A DNA stretch of 33,980 nt, from NCBI RefSeq assembly GCF_022347745.1, contig NZ_JAKRGC010000031.1:1-33980 (forward strand), given 5' to 3'. Every line of letters begins with the position of its first letter. Within the stretch, counting starts at the first letter, position 1. A program made the position numbers and the translations under genes. Source of the stretch: Streptomyces sp. OfavH-34-F. GTDB taxonomy: Bacteria > Actinomycetota > Actinomycetes > Streptomycetales > Streptomycetaceae. The notes under the pieces are model-generated. The model did not search any database. It had not been told where the DNA came from and saw only the letters and a program-made list of their open reading frames with translations. Shown here piece by piece: positions 1-8,571 of the stretch.

Positions 1-64
1 GGCGGCGCTGGGCGACGTGGAGCGGGACCGGGCGGCCCGGGTGGCGGATCTGCGGCGGCGGTAG
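1..64 (+). CDS. C-terminal end of an unidentified gene (partial)
   Basis: The frame beginning at base 2 is open and reads AALGDVERDRAARVADLRRR before a TAG at 62-64. Only this Arg/Ala/Asp-rich helical tail is present, so no function can be given. It runs towards the TetR gene on the other strand. A GC-rich hairpin at 76-97 directly after the stop supports a real gene end. Confidence 0.5.
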   Translation, partial: AALGDVERDRAARVADLRRR

Positions 65-75
65 CGCGAGGGCGC

Positions 76-97
76 GTCCGGGGCGCCGCCCCCGGAC
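76..97. terminator. Hairpin between convergent genes
   Basis: Perfect 8-bp inverted repeat, GTCCGGGG at 76-83 and CCCCGGAC at 90-97, with a 6-nt loop and no T-tract. This is the usual form of an intrinsic terminator in high-GC actinomycetes. It lies between a plus-strand stop at 64 and a minus-strand stop at 106, so it could serve both genes. Confidence 0.55.
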
Positions 98-105
98 CCC
101 GCCCG

Positions 106-693
106 TCAGCCGTTCGCCCGCAGGCCCCGCAGGGTCAGTTGCAGCAGACGGTCCGCCAGGTCCGGGTCGTCCGGGGACTGTTCCGCCGCCAGCGCGATCG
201 CGTTCGTCAGCTGCATCAGATCGTCGATCGAGACGTCCGCCCGGACCGTGCCGCTCGACTGGGCGCGGACCAGGAGCACCGAACCCGCCTCGCGCAGCGG
301 CGTATTGCACCGGGCCAGCGCCGAACTCTCGTCGCGGCAGGTGGACATCAGGGCCTGGGCGAGCCCGCGGTACTCACCCGCATGAGTGACGATCGCCCCC
401 AGCCACTCCACCAGCGCGGCGCACGGCCGCTCCGCCCCGGCCAGTTCGCGGGAGCGGGTGATCAGGTCCGTCACCGCCTCCTGGAAGACCGCGCTCATCA
501 GCGCGTGCCGGGTCGGGAAGTGCCGGTAGAGCGTGCCGATGCCCACTCCGGCGCGCCGGGCCACGTCCTCCAGGGACGCGTCGGTGCCGTGTTCCGCGAA
601 GGCGGTACGGGCCTCCGCCAGCAGCCGGCCGTAGTTCCGGCGCGCGTCGGCACGCATGGGCCGGGCGGGCGCCCCCGTCGTGCTCATCGCCAT
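106..693 (-). CDS. TetR/AcrR family transcriptional regulator
   Basis: A 195-residue one-component repressor of typical family length. Residues ~20-65 form the N-terminal TetR DNA-binding domain: a first helix (RLLAEARTAFAEHG), then ASLEDVARRAGVGIGTLYRHFPTR, whose GxxxGTLYRHF motif is the family hallmark. The C-terminal ~130 residues are the variable ligand-binding and dimerisation part, so the effector cannot be read. The ATG at 693 is followed by a second in-frame ATG at 687. It lies 126 bp downstream of accA on the same strand and could be co-transcribed, or regulate an operon outside the window. No clear operator was found beside it. Confidence 0.88.
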   Translation of the reverse strand: MAMSTTGAPARPMRADARRNYGRLLAEARTAFAEHGTDASLEDVARRAGVGIGTLYRHFPTRHALMSAVFQEAVTDLITRSRELAGAERPCAALVEWLGAIVTHAGEYRGLAQALMSTCRDESSALARCNTPLREAGSVLLVRAQSSGTVRADVSIDDLMQLTNAIALAAEQSPDDPDLADRLLQLTLRGLRANG

Positions 694-819
694 CGTGCGG
701 TCCCTCCTGTCTCCCCGGTCTCCAGCATGCCATCGCGCGGCCGGTGGCCGTCCCCGAATGCACCGGTGCCCCGGTCACGTCCGACGACGCGACCGGGGCA
801 CCCGGGGACGGGCCCCGTG

Positions 820-2574
820 TCAGTCCTTGATCTCGCAGATGACGGCGCCGGAGGAGATCGAGCTGCCGACCTCGGCGGCCAGGCCCTTCACCGTGCCGGA
901 GCGGTGCGCGTTCAGCGGCTGCTCCATCTTCATGGCCTCCAGGACGACGATCAGGTCGCCCTCCTTGACTTCCTGGCCCTCCTCCACGGCGATCTTCACG
1001 ATCGTGCCCTGCATCGGGGAGGCGAGGGTGTCGCCGGAGACCGCGGAGCCGGACTTCTTGGCCGCGCGGCGCTTGGGCTTGGCGCCCGCCGCGAGGCCGG
1101 TACGGGCCAGGCTCATGCCGAGCGAGGAGGGCAGCGAGACCTCCAGGCGCTTGCCCCCGACCTCGACGACCACCGTCTCGCGGCCGGCCTCGTCGTCGGC
1201 CTCCGCCTCGGCGGGCGCGGCGAACGGCTTGATCTCGTTGACGAACTCCGTCTCGATCCAGCGGGTGTGGACGCGGAACGGGTCGGCGGTGAACGCCGGG
1301 TCCGTCACGACCGCACGGTGGAACGGGATGGCCGTCGCCATGCCCTCGACGGTGAACTCCGCCAGGGCGCGGGCGGCACGCTGGAGCGCCTGCTCACGCG
1401 TCGCACCGGTGACGATCAGCTTCGCCAGCAGCGAGTCCCAGGCGGGGCCGATGACCGAGCCGGACTCCACGCCGGCGTCCAGGCGGACGCCCGGACCGGT
1501 CGGCGGGTCGAACCGGGTGACGGTGCCGGGGGCCGGCAGGAAGCCCCGGCCCGGGTCCTCGCCGTTGATCCGGAACTCGAACGAGTGACCGCGCGAGGCG
1601 GGGTCGTCGTAACCCAGCTCCTCGCCGTCGGCGATCCGGAACATCTCGCGGACCAGGTCGATGCCGGAGACCTCCTCCGTCACCGGGTGCTCCACCTGGA
1701 GCCGGGTGTTGACCTCCAGGAAGGAGATCGTGCCGTCCAGGCCGACCAGGAACTCGACCGTGCCGGCGCCGACGTAGCCGGCCTCCTTGAGGATCGCCTT
1801 CGAGGCGGCGTACAGCTCGGCGTTCTGCTCGTCGGAGAGGAAGGGGGCCGGGGCCTCCTCGACGAGCTTCTGGTGGCGGCGCTGGAGCGAGCAGTCACGG
1901 GTCGAGACGACGACCACGTTGCCGTGGGTGTCGGCCAGGCACTGGGTCTCCACGTGGCGCGGCTTGTCGAGGTAGCGCTCGACGAAGCACTCCCCGCGCC
2001 CGAACGCGGCGACCGCCTCGCGGACCGCGGAGTCGTACAGCTCGGGGATCTCCTCCAGCGTGCGGGCGACCTTGAGGCCGCGTCCGCCACCGCCGAAGGC
2101 GGCCTTGATCGCGATCGGCAGGCCGTGCTCCTCGGCGAACGCCACGACCTCCTCGGAGCCCGATACCGGGTCCGGGGTGCCCGCGACGAGCGGAGCGCCG
2201 GCGCGCTGGGCGATGTGGCGGGCGGCGACCTTGTCACCGAGGTCCCGGATCGCCTGCGGCGGCGGGCCGATCCACGTCAGACCGGCGTCCAGCACGGCCT
2301 GGGCGAACTCGGCGTTCTCCGAGAGGAAGCCGTAGCCGGGGTGGATCGCGTCCGCACCGGAGTCCTCGGCAGCCTGGAGAACCTTGGCGATGTCCAGGTA
2401 GCTGGTCGCCGGGGTGTCACCGCCCAGAGCGAATGCCTCGTCGGCCGCGCGGACATGCAGAGCGTCACGGTCCGGGTCGGCGTAGACGGCCACGCTCCCG
2501 ATACCCGCGTCCCGGCAGGCCCGAGCAACACGGACAGCAATTTCGCCACGGTTGGCGATGAGCACCTTGCGCAC
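820..2574 (-). CDS. accA2: Acetyl/propionyl-CoA carboxylase alpha subunit (biotin carboxylase + BCCP)
   Basis: A 584-residue fused biotin carboxylase and biotin carboxyl carrier, the alpha chain of actinobacterial acyl-CoA carboxylases. It carboxylates its own biotin with ATP and bicarbonate, for transfer to an acyl-CoA on the beta subunit. The N-terminus [20 protein letters not shown] is canonical. The ATP-grasp core carries the Gly-rich GGGGRGLK loop and the [15 protein letters not shown] active-site segment. A linker (~450-515) joins the C-terminal biotinyl domain, where EAMKMEQP holds biotin-accepting Lys549. GTG start at 2574 with a strong Shine-Dalgarno (AAGGAGGGAG) 8-10 nt upstream. 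The matching beta and epsilon subunits and the ligase are encoded at 4319-7144. Because alpha chains are shared between ACC and PCC complexes, either role is possible. Confidence 0.95.
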   Translation of the reverse strand: MRKVLIANRGEIAVRVARACRDAGIGSVAVYADPDRDALHVRAADEAFALGGDTPATSYLDIAKVLQAAEDSGADAIHPGYGFLSENAEFAQAVLDAGLTWIGPPPQAIRDLGDKVAARHIAQRAGAPLVAGTPDPVSGSEEVVAFAEEHGLPIAIKAAFGGGGRGLKVARTLEEIPELYDSAVREAVAAFGRGECFVERYLDKPRHVETQCLADTHGNVVVVSTRDCSLQRRHQKLVEEAPAPFLSDEQNAELYAASKAILKEAGYVGAGTVEFLVGLDGTISFLEVNTRLQVEHPVTEEVSGIDLVREMFRIADGEELGYDDPASRGHSFEFRINGEDPGRGFLPAPGTVTRFDPPTGPGVRLDAGVESGSVIGPAWDSLLAKLIVTGATREQALQRAARALAEFTVEGMATAIPFHRAVVTDPAFTADPFRVHTRWIETEFVNEIKPFAAPAEAEADDEAGRETVVVEVGGKRLEVSLPSSLGMSLARTGLAAGAKPKRRAAKKSGSAVSGDTLASPMQGTIVKIAVEEGQEVKEGDLIVVLEAMKMEQPLNAHRSGTVKGLAAEVGSSISSGAVICEIKD

Positions 2575-2946
2575 GATGGCTCCCTCCTTGAAACAAGCTG
2601 AGTTTAGGGACTACCGACACGGTCCTACGACCCGTCCCCAATGGTGAGCTTGCCCACACGGAGTGTGATTCGAGGCGTGCTCGAGTCGCGAAATCCCTTG
2701 TGCCACCACGGTACGCCGGGTTCTGAAACCGCACAGTAGCGACCAGGTGTGGCCCAGGTCTCTATCGGCACGGGCAGCGACTTACGGTGATTCTTTGTGG
2801 AGTTCCCACTAAGGGGTGGGCAATTCTTTGCCCGCCGCGCGAAAGCCCGGACCCATAGGGGTACGCCGGGGTTACGCACGGCTCTTGTCGTGGCCATTAC
2901 TCATTAGTAAGGTCCGCGCTATCGAACGTACTGCTGGTAACAGGGG
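2575..2946. other. Intergenic region between divergent accA2 and a membrane-protein gene
   Basis: A 372-bp stretch without a credible gene, less GC-rich than its surroundings, as expected for a two-way promoter region. It contains the accA2 ribosome-binding site next to 2575, a good promoter towards the plus strand at 2885-2913, and an 11-bp direct repeat GGTACGCCGGG at 2710-2720 and 2860-2870. A possible accA2 -10 (TAAACT, minus strand, about 2605-2610) has no convincing -35. Confidence 0.5.
2885..2913 (+). promoter_or_regulatory. Predicted sigma-70 (HrdB-type) promoter
   Basis: -35 TTGTCG at 2885-2890, a 17-nt spacer, and -10 TAAGGT at 2908-2913. Both boxes match the streptomycete vegetative consensus (TTGACN, TANNNT) well and the spacing is ideal. 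Transcription should begin near 2920, giving a ~27-nt leader for the gene starting at 2947. Confidence 0.6.
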
Positions 2947-3429
2947 GTGAGCGTCGTGGTGCGCAGGCCGGCGGCCGTTCTGGCCGCCCTCGCGCTGGTC
3001 GTGGAAGCCGTGGGCATCGTGATCGTCCACGTGGTCCTGGGCACGGTGGTGAAGAACCAGGACATGTCCCTGGCCGGGACGGACCCCGGGATGATGTCCA
3101 AGGGCACCTGGGTGCTCGGCGGCGTCTGCGGGCTGTTCCTGCTCCTGTGCGCCGTGCTCCTCCTGCTGGCGGGCGTCCGCGACCGCGCTCCGGGGCGCCC
3201 GGCCCGCATCGCGCTGATCGGCTGCGCCGTCCTGCACGGGGTCCTCGGCGCCCTGACGGTCGGCCTCGTCGGCTGGGCGGCGTTCGCCTGGATGATGCTG
3301 ATGCTCGGCCTGATCGTGCTCGCGCTGGTGGCCTACGGGCCCCGCACCGCCGACCCGGCCGCCGGAGCGGCCGCCGGGCCGAAGGCCGGCCCCGAGCCCG
3401 AGCAGCCGGCCGCGCCCGCCCCCGCCTGA
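2947..3429 (+). CDS. Small integral membrane protein, function unknown
   Basis: A 160-residue protein with four probable transmembrane helices: ~8-32 (AVLAALALVVEAVGIVIVHVV), ~57-78 (LGGVCGLFLLLCAVLLLLAG), ~88-112 and ~113-132. A ~28-residue Ala/Pro/Glu-rich tail follows and is probably cytoplasmic. No catalytic motif was recognised. The GTG at 2947 follows a GGGGG stretch; GTG at 2956 is an alternative. It has its own promoter and sits alone between accA2 and maf, converging on maf with a 16-bp gap. Confidence 0.82.
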   Translation: MSVVVRRPAAVLAALALVVEAVGIVIVHVVLGTVVKNQDMSLAGTDPGMMSKGTWVLGGVCGLFLLLCAVLLLLAGVRDRAPGRPARIALIGCAVLHGVLGALTVGLVGWAAFAWMMLMLGLIVLALVAYGPRTADPAAGAAAGPKAGPEPEQPAAPAPA

Positions 3430-3445
3430 GCCGCCCCGGGCCCGC

Positions 3446-4057
3446 TCAGGCCCAGAGGTCGGTGACCGAGATCCCCAGCTCGCCCAGCAGGTGGCGCAGC
3501 AGCGGCAGCGACAGGCCGATGACGTTGCCCGGGTCGCCCTCGATCGACTCCACGAACGGCGCGGACCGCCCGTCGAGGGTGAAGGCGCCCGCCACGTGCA
3601 GCGGTTCGCCGGAGGCCACGTAGGCGGCGATCTCGGCGTCGGTCGGCTCGCCGAAGCGGACCGTGGTGGACGCCGTCCGCGAGACCGTCCGGCCGGTCGT
3701 GGTGTCCGTCAGGCTGTGCCCCGTCCGCAGCACCCCGGCGCGCCCGCGCATCGACTTCCAGCGGGCGGTGGCCTCCTCGGCGTCGGCGGGCTTGCCGAGG
3801 GCCTCGCCGTCCAGCTCCAGCACCGAGTCGCAGCCGATGACCAGGGCGCCGGCGGCCTCGGGGAGGGCGGCGACGACGGCCGCCTTGGCCTCGGCGAGCA
3901 CCAGGGCGAGAGCGGCGGGGGTGGCGGCGGTGAGGGCGTCCTCGTCGACGCCGCTGACGATGACCTCCGGCCGGAAGCCGGCCTGGCGCAGGAGGCCGAG
4001 GCGGGCCGGGGAGGCGGAGGCGAGGACGAGGCGGCGGGGTGCGGTCATGGCCGCCAT
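3446..4057 (-). CDS. maf: Maf-family nucleoside triphosphate pyrophosphatase
   Basis: A 203-residue house-cleaning enzyme of the Maf/HAM1-like fold. It hydrolyses non-canonical or methylated NTPs (dTTP/UTP-type) to NMP and pyrophosphate in the cytoplasm. The family signature [19 protein letters not shown] lies near the N-terminus, VSGVDEDAL follows, and the catalytic-acid region [22 protein letters not shown] is intact. Start is ATG 4057 or ATG 4048 ([11 protein letters not shown]); neither has a clear Shine-Dalgarno. It is the last gene of the minus-strand cluster pccB-pccE-42-aa peptide-maf, a grouping that recurs in streptomycetes. Confidence 0.9.
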   Translation of the reverse strand: MAAMTAPRRLVLASASPARLGLLRQAGFRPEVIVSGVDEDALTAATPAALALVLAEAKAAVVAALPEAAGALVIGCDSVLELDGEALGKPADAEEATARWKSMRGRAGVLRTGHSLTDTTTGRTVSRTASTTVRFGEPTDAEIAAYVASGEPLHVAGAFTLDGRSAPFVESIEGDPGNVIGLSLPLLRHLLGELGISVTDLWA

Positions 4058-4112
4058 CGTACGGAGGCGGACGGGGCCGGGGGCGCCGGACCCGGAGAGG
4101 CCGGGCCGAAGC

Positions 4113-4241
4113 TCAGCGAGTACCCAGCACGAGCATGGCGACGACCATCGCCAGCGCCAGCAGCAGACCTGCCCGGCGCATCATGTCCACCGCGTCGCGG
4201 AGTTCCTTGGGGGGCTTGTTCTCGGGGTCGGACCAGAGCAT
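4113..4241 (-). CDS. 42-residue single-pass membrane peptide
   Basis: ATG at 4241 runs to TGA at 4113-4115 and encodes 42 residues. A polar N-terminus ([20 protein letters not shown]) is followed by one hydrophobic helix, [16 protein letters not shown], then Thr-Arg and stop. GAGGA about 8-10 nt upstream of the ATG is a good Shine-Dalgarno. It fills the gap between pccE and maf on the same strand. Function unknown. The charged head plus single helix could make it a small membrane-tethered partner, which is inference only. Confidence 0.62.
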   Translation of the reverse strand: MLWSDPENKPPKELRDAVDMMRRAGLLLALAMVVAMLVLGTR

Positions 4242-4318
4242 GACGTGATCCTCGCGGGCGCGCCCCGGGCGGCGCCTGAGTACGCGTACTCAACCGCCGC
4301 CCCACCCGTCACCAGCGG

Positions 4319-4525
4319 TTATGCGGGCCAGTACGTACGGGCCCAGGCGCGCGGACCCGGCAGCGGGCGGCCGCGCCGGGCCAGCCGGCTCGGATCGGAC
4401 CAGCCAGCGGGCGGCTGGGGTGTGCCGGACGACACGGCGGACGCCGCCGCCGCGCGGGCCCGGACCACCGCGAGCGCGGCGGCCAGCTCCTCCGGGGTCG
4501 GGTTGCCCCGTACGACCTTGATCAT
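4319..4525 (-). CDS. pccE: Acyl-CoA carboxylase epsilon subunit
   Basis: A 68-residue protein starting MIKVVRGNPTPEELAAALAVV, the conserved N-terminal segment of actinobacterial acyl-CoA carboxylase epsilon chains. It is followed by an Ala-rich helix and the typical Trp/Arg C-terminal part (AGWSDPSRL, ending ARTYWPA). These small proteins bind the alpha-beta complex and stimulate carboxylase activity. The start lies 14 nt after the pccB stop on the same strand, so the pair is almost certainly co-transcribed. Size, position and motif together make the identification secure. Confidence 0.88.
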   Translation of the reverse strand: MIKVVRGNPTPEELAAALAVVRARAAAASAVSSGTPQPPAGWSDPSRLARRGRPLPGPRAWARTYWPA

Positions 4526-4539
4526 GGCCAGGACCCTTT

Positions 4540-6132
4540 CTAGAGGGGGATGTTGCCGTGCTTCTTGGGCGGCAGCGCCTCGCGCTTGGTCCGCAGCTGG
4601 CGCAGCGCCTTCACGATGTGGGCCCGCGTGTCGGACGGCATGATCACCGCGTCCACGTACCCGCGCTCGGCGGCCACGTACGGGTTCAGCAGCGTGTCCT
4701 CGTAGTCCGCGATCAGCTCCGCGCGCGTCGCCTCCCGCTCGTCCGGGTCCTCGACGGCGGCGATCGTCCGGCGGTGCAGGATGTTGACCGCGCCCTGCGC
4801 GCCCATCACGGCGATCTGCGCGGTCGGCCAGGCGAGGTTGATGTCGGCGCCCAGGTGCTTGGAGCCCATGACGTCGTACGCGCCGCCGAACGCCTTGCGG
4901 GTGATCACCGTGATCAGCGGGACGGTCGCCTCCGCGTACGCGAAGATCAGCTTGGCGCCGCGCCGGATGATGCCGCCGTACTCCTGGTCGACGCCCGGAA
5001 GGAAGCCCGGCACGTCCACGAAGGTCAGCACCGGCACGTTGAACGCGTCGCAGGTGCGCACGAAGCGGGCCGCCTTCTCGCTGGCGTTGATGTCCAGACA
5101 GCCCGCGAACTGCATCGGCTGGTTGGCGACGATGCCGACCGGGTAGCCCTCGACCCGGCCGAACCCGGTGATGATGTTCGGCGCGAACAGGGCCTGGGTC
5201 TCCAGGAACTCGCCGTCGTCCAGCACGTGCTCGATGGCGGTGTGCATGTCGTACGGCTGGTTCGCCGAGTCCGGGACGAGGGTGTCCAGCTCGCGGTCCT
5301 CGTCGGTGACCGTCAGATCCGCCTCCTCCGGGAAGGCCGGGGCCTCCGAGAGGTTGTTCGACGGCAGGTAGGACAGCAGCGACTTGACGTACTCGATGGC
5401 GTCCTTCTCGTCGCCCGCCATGTGGTGCGCCACCCCGGAGGTGGTGTTGTGCGTACGGGCGCCGCCCAGCTCCTCGAAACCGACGTCCTCACCGGTGACC
5501 GTCTTGATGACGTCGGGGCCGGTGATGAACATGTGCGAGGTCTGGTCGACCATCACCGTGAAGTCCGTGATCGCGGGGGAGTACACCGCGCCGCCCGCGC
5601 ACGGGCCGACGATCAGCGAGATCTGCGGGACCACGCCCGAGGCGTGCACGTTGCGCCGGAAGATCTCCGCGAAGAGACCCAGCGCCGCCACGCCCTCCTG
5701 GATGCGGGCGCCGCCGCCGTCGTTGATGCCGATGACCGGGCAGCCGGTCTTCAGCGCGAAGTCCATCACCTTGACGATCTTCTCACCGTAGACCTCGCCC
5801 AGCGAGCCGCCGAAGATCGTGAAGTCCTGCGAGTACACGCAGACGGGACGGCCGTCCACCGTGCCGTACCCGGTGACGACGCCGTCCCCGTACGGCCGGT
5901 TCTTCTCGATGCCGAAGTTCGTCGAGCGGTGCCGGGCGAACTCGTCGAGCTCCACGAAGGAACCCTCGTCGAGCAGCAGGTCGACGCGCTCGCGCGCCGT
6001 CAGCTTGCCCTTCGCGTGCTGCTTCTCCACCGCGCGCGCCGATCCCGCGTGGGTGGCCTCGCCGATGCGGCGCTGGAGGTCCGCGAGCTTGCCCGCGGTC
6101 GTGTGGAGGTCGATCTCTTCCGGCTCGGACAT
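4540..6132 (-). CDS. pccB: Propionyl-CoA carboxylase beta subunit (carboxyltransferase)
   Basis: A 530-residue crotonase-fold carboxyltransferase that moves CO2 from carboxybiotin to propionyl-CoA, giving methylmalonyl-CoA for odd-chain metabolism and polyketide precursor supply. Oxyanion-hole Gly segments [10 protein letters not shown] (~140-149) and [12 protein letters not shown] (~176-187) are intact. In the C-terminal half, [16 protein letters not shown] puts Asp at residue 420. By family knowledge the equivalent residue (Asp422 in S. coelicolor PccB, Ile in AccB) favours propionyl-CoA, so PCC is preferred over ACC. The open frame extends upstream to 6465, but ATG 6132 ([19 protein letters not shown]) has a GGGAG ribosome-binding site and gives the family length. 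It heads an operon with pccE and diverges from birA. Confidence 0.95.
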   Translation of the reverse strand: MSEPEEIDLHTTAGKLADLQRRIGEATHAGSARAVEKQHAKGKLTARERVDLLLDEGSFVELDEFARHRSTNFGIEKNRPYGDGVVTGYGTVDGRPVCVYSQDFTIFGGSLGEVYGEKIVKVMDFALKTGCPVIGINDGGGARIQEGVAALGLFAEIFRRNVHASGVVPQISLIVGPCAGGAVYSPAITDFTVMVDQTSHMFITGPDVIKTVTGEDVGFEELGGARTHNTTSGVAHHMAGDEKDAIEYVKSLLSYLPSNNLSEAPAFPEEADLTVTDEDRELDTLVPDSANQPYDMHTAIEHVLDDGEFLETQALFAPNIITGFGRVEGYPVGIVANQPMQFAGCLDINASEKAARFVRTCDAFNVPVLTFVDVPGFLPGVDQEYGGIIRRGAKLIFAYAEATVPLITVITRKAFGGAYDVMGSKHLGADINLAWPTAQIAVMGAQGAVNILHRRTIAAVEDPDEREATRAELIADYEDTLLNPYVAAERGYVDAVIMPSDTRAHIVKALRQLRTKREALPPKKHGNIPL

Positions 6133-6280
6133 CGGGTGGCGGCTCCCTGCCTGGTCACGGGGACGACTGTGCTGCTGATCCGCTCGGGAATGATCCGCTG
6201 ACGAACAGCTACTGAGCCGTAGCGTATCGGCGCGGATACCGTTCGGCAGTGCGTCGTTTGACACACCTAGGGTGGCTTGC
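6133..6280. promoter_or_regulatory. pccB/birA divergent intergenic region
   Basis: 148 bp between divergent starts. It holds a small inverted repeat, GTATC-6 nt-GATAC at 6224-6239, placed roughly midway and so a possible shared operator. A TAGGGT box at 6268-6273 is a strong streptomycete -10 only 7 nt before the birA ATG. TTGACA at 6258-6263 is too close to that box (4 nt) to act as its -35. Confidence 0.4.
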
Positions 6281-7144
6281 ATGACACCTTCGGATGCGCC
6301 ACAGAGCCGTTGGTCGGACCTGGACCGGCCGCCCCTCAACGTCCCCGCGCTGCGCCGCGGACTGCTGCGGGAGGGCTCGCTGTGGACCGCCCTCGACGTG
6401 GTCGGCTCCACCGGCTCCACCAACACCGACCTGGCCGCCCGCGCGGCCGGACTCACCGAGGGCACGGTCCTCGTCGCCGAGGAGCAGACCGCCGGGCGCG
6501 GCCGCCTGGAGCGCAGCTGGACCGCCCCGGCCCGCTCCGGCCTCTTCTTCTCCGTCTACCTGTCCCCGACGGGCGTCCCGGCCGAGCGCTGGGGCTGGCT
6601 GCCGCTGCTCACCGGCGTCGCCGCGGCGACCGGGCTGGCCCGCAGCGCCGGCGTGGACATGGCGCTGAAGTGGCCCAACGACCTCCTCGTCACCGTGGCG
6701 GGCGAGGAACGCAAGACCGGCGGCATCCTCGCCGAGCGCGCCGGCGACGGCGTCGTCATCGGCATCGGCCTCAACGTCTCGCTGCGCGCCGGCGAACTGC
6801 CCGCCCCCACCGCCGCCTCGCTCGCCCTGGCCGGCGCGGTCTCCACCGACCGCGAGACGCTGCTGCGCGGCGTCCTGCGCTCCCTGGAGCACTGGTACGG
6901 GCGCTGGTGCGACGCGAAGGGCGACGCGGGCGCGAGCGGCGTGCAGGAGGCGTACGCGGCGGGCTGCGCGACCCTCGGCAAGACGGTCCGCGCCCAGCTC
7001 CCCGGCGATCGCACCCTCACCGGCGAGGCGGTCGCCGTGGACGGCGACGGGCGGCTGGTCCTGGCCACCGCGGACGGGCTGCGCGAGCCGGTCTCGGCGG
7101 GCGACATCGTGCACCTGCGGGGCATCGGAGGCGGCCTGACCTGA
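6281..7144 (+). CDS. birA: Biotin--[acetyl-CoA-carboxylase] ligase
   Basis: A 287-residue biotin protein ligase. It activates biotin as biotinyl-5'-AMP and transfers it to the carrier Lys in EAMKM of AccA. Visible motifs are GSTNTDL (biotin site), the [15 protein letters not shown] adenylate-binding loop, [17 protein letters not shown] and GIGLNV, with a C-terminal SH3-like part. It lacks the N-terminal winged-helix repressor domain of E. coli BirA, so it is a group I ligase without DNA-binding function. ATG 6281 is preferred. An in-frame GTG at 6272 would add three residues but would overlap the -10 box TAGGGT. It is divergent from pccB, encoding part of the complex it serves. Confidence 0.93.
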   Translation: MTPSDAPQSRWSDLDRPPLNVPALRRGLLREGSLWTALDVVGSTGSTNTDLAARAAGLTEGTVLVAEEQTAGRGRLERSWTAPARSGLFFSVYLSPTGVPAERWGWLPLLTGVAAATGLARSAGVDMALKWPNDLLVTVAGEERKTGGILAERAGDGVVIGIGLNVSLRAGELPAPTAASLALAGAVSTDRETLLRGVLRSLEHWYGRWCDAKGDAGASGVQEAYAAGCATLGKTVRAQLPGDRTLTGEAVAVDGDGRLVLATADGLREPVSAGDIVHLRGIGGGLT

Positions 7145-7153
7145 GCGGGCGCC

Positions 7154-7181
7154 GCGAAGGCGGTCACGTGACCGCCTTCGC
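7154..7181. terminator. 28-bp perfect palindrome after birA
   Basis: GCGAAGGCGGTCAC at 7154-7167 is followed immediately by its exact reverse complement at 7168-7181, with no loop bases. It begins 10 bp after the birA stop, so a terminator is the simplest reading; as RNA it folds into a very stable hairpin, without a T-tract. Its perfect two-fold symmetry and position 113 bp before cya also allow a protein-binding site. Confidence 0.6.
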
Positions 7182-7293
7182 AGCCGTCCGCCCGTGCGGA
7201 CGTGAGGTAGGGCACACCTGCCGTATCGTTGAGGTGATCCACCGACGGACAGATCGGCAGGGCAGTGCGCAGGGAACGGGCAGGAGGCGGCTG

Positions 7294-8475
7294 GTGACCG
7301 TCGACGACACGACCTCCGGCGATGGTCCGCAGCATTCGTCGGACCCCTCGGTGCACCCCACCCCCCACCACGCCGTCGACCACACGGCCGAACCGACCGA
7401 CGACCCCCTCGCGATCCGGCTGGAACAGCTGATCCTGGGCGCCGACCGGCGGTACACGCCCTTCCAGGCGGCCCGCACGGCCGGCGTCTCGATGGACCTG
7501 GCCTCCCGCTTCTGGCGGGCCATGGGCTTCGCGGACATCGGGCAGGCCAAGGCGCTCACCGAGGCGGACGTCCTGGCCCTGCGGCGGCTCTCCGGCCTGG
7601 TCGAGGCGGGGCTGCTCAGCGAGCCGATGGCGATCCAGGTGGCCCGCTCCACCGGGCAGACCACCGCCCGGCTGGCCGAATGGCAGATCGATTCCTTCCT
7701 GGAGGGCCTGACCGAGCCCCCCGAGCCCGGCATGACCCGCACCGAGGTCACCTACCCGCTGGTCGAACTGCTCCTGCCCGAGCTGGAGGAGTTCCTGGTG
7801 TACGTGTGGCGGCGCCAGCTCGCCGCCGCCACCGGCCGGGTCGTGCAGGCGGCGGACGACGAGGAGATGGTCGACCGGCGCCTGGCCGTCGGCTTCGCGG
7901 ACCTCGTCGGCTTCACCCGGCTCACCCGCCGGCTGGAGGAGGAGGAGCTGGGCGAGCTGGTCGAGTCCTTCGAGACCACCTGCGCCGACCTCGTCGCCGC
8001 GCACGGCGGGCGGCTGATCAAGACCCTCGGCGACGAGGTCCTGTTCGCCGCCGACGACGCGGGCACCGCGGCCGAGATCGCGCTGCGGCTCATCGAGGCG
8101 ATGGCCGCCGACGAGACCATGCCCGCGCTCCGGGTCGGCATCGCCTTCGGCACGGTCACCACCCGGATGGGCGATGTCTTCGGCACCACGGTGAACCTCG
8201 CCAGCCGGCTGACCTCCATAGCCCCCAAGGACGCGGTCCTGGTCGACGGGGCGTTCGCCGAGGAGCTGACGCGTACCGGGGACGCCCCGGTGTCGGAGGC
8301 GCGGGCGGCCGAGGAGGCCGCGGCGGCGGCCGAGCGGGCCGCGAAGGAGGGCCCGGACGCGGAGCCGGCCCCGGTGCCGAAGTACCGCTACGGGCTCCAG
8401 CCGATGTGGCAGCGCCCGGTCCGCGGCCTCGGGGTGGTCGAACCCTGGCTGCTGGCCCGCCGCGGCACGTCCTGA
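7294..8475 (+). CDS. cya: Class III adenylate cyclase
   Basis: A 393-residue cytoplasmic cyclase making cAMP from ATP. Residues 1-45 are low-complexity. Residues ~50-190 form an all-helical regulatory part (YTPFQAARTAGVSMDLASRFWRAMGF) like the N-terminal domain of Rv1264-type mycobacterial cyclases. The catalytic domain follows with every key residue visible: metal-binding Asp203 (FADLVGF) and Asp247 (KTLGDEV), the ATP-selecting Lys243/Asp294 pair, and transition-state Asn301 and Arg305 (TVNLASRL). The Lys/Asp pair indicates adenylate rather than guanylate cyclase. The frame stays open upstream to 6277, but GTG 7294 has AGGAGG 6 nt before it. cAMP is required for streptomycete spore germination. 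Confidence 0.94.
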   Translation: MTVDDTTSGDGPQHSSDPSVHPTPHHAVDHTAEPTDDPLAIRLEQLILGADRRYTPFQAARTAGVSMDLASRFWRAMGFADIGQAKALTEADVLALRRLSGLVEAGLLSEPMAIQVARSTGQTTARLAEWQIDSFLEGLTEPPEPGMTRTEVTYPLVELLLPELEEFLVYVWRRQLAAATGRVVQAADDEEMVDRRLAVGFADLVGFTRLTRRLEEEELGELVESFETTCADLVAAHGGRLIKTLGDEVLFAADDAGTAAEIALRLIEAMAADETMPALRVGIAFGTVTTRMGDVFGTTVNLASRLTSIAPKDAVLVDGAFAEELTRTGDAPVSEARAAEEAAAAAERAAKEGPDAEPAPVPKYRYGLQPMWQRPVRGLGVVEPWLLARRGTS

Positions 8476-8528
8476 GCCGCTCCGGCCGCTTCCCGACCCG
8501 TTTCGGACACCCTTTCGGGGCGGAGTTC

Positions 8529-8554
8529 TAGGATTCCTGCGGTAACGCTCGTTA
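8529..8554 (+). promoter_or_regulatory. -10 box and inverted repeat upstream of enoyl-CoA hydratase
   Basis: TAGGAT at 8529-8534 is a consensus -10, though no good -35 is seen 16-19 nt upstream. An inverted repeat TAACG-CT-CGTTA at 8543-8554 would cover about +3 to +14, a plausible operator position. The regulator is unknown. Confidence 0.35.
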
Positions 8555-8571
8555 ACCGACAGGGGTGCAGC

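Noticed and set aside
139..2601. Long open frame on the plus strand opposite accA2 and the TetR gene
   Set aside because: It is the antisense shadow of two clearly homologous genes. The protein is Arg/Gly/Ala-rich with no family resemblance, as expected in high-GC DNA.
6258..6263. TTGACA as a -35 box for birA
   Set aside because: It lies only 4 nt from the TAGGGT -10 box, and the sequence 17 nt downstream (ATGACA) is not a usable -10.
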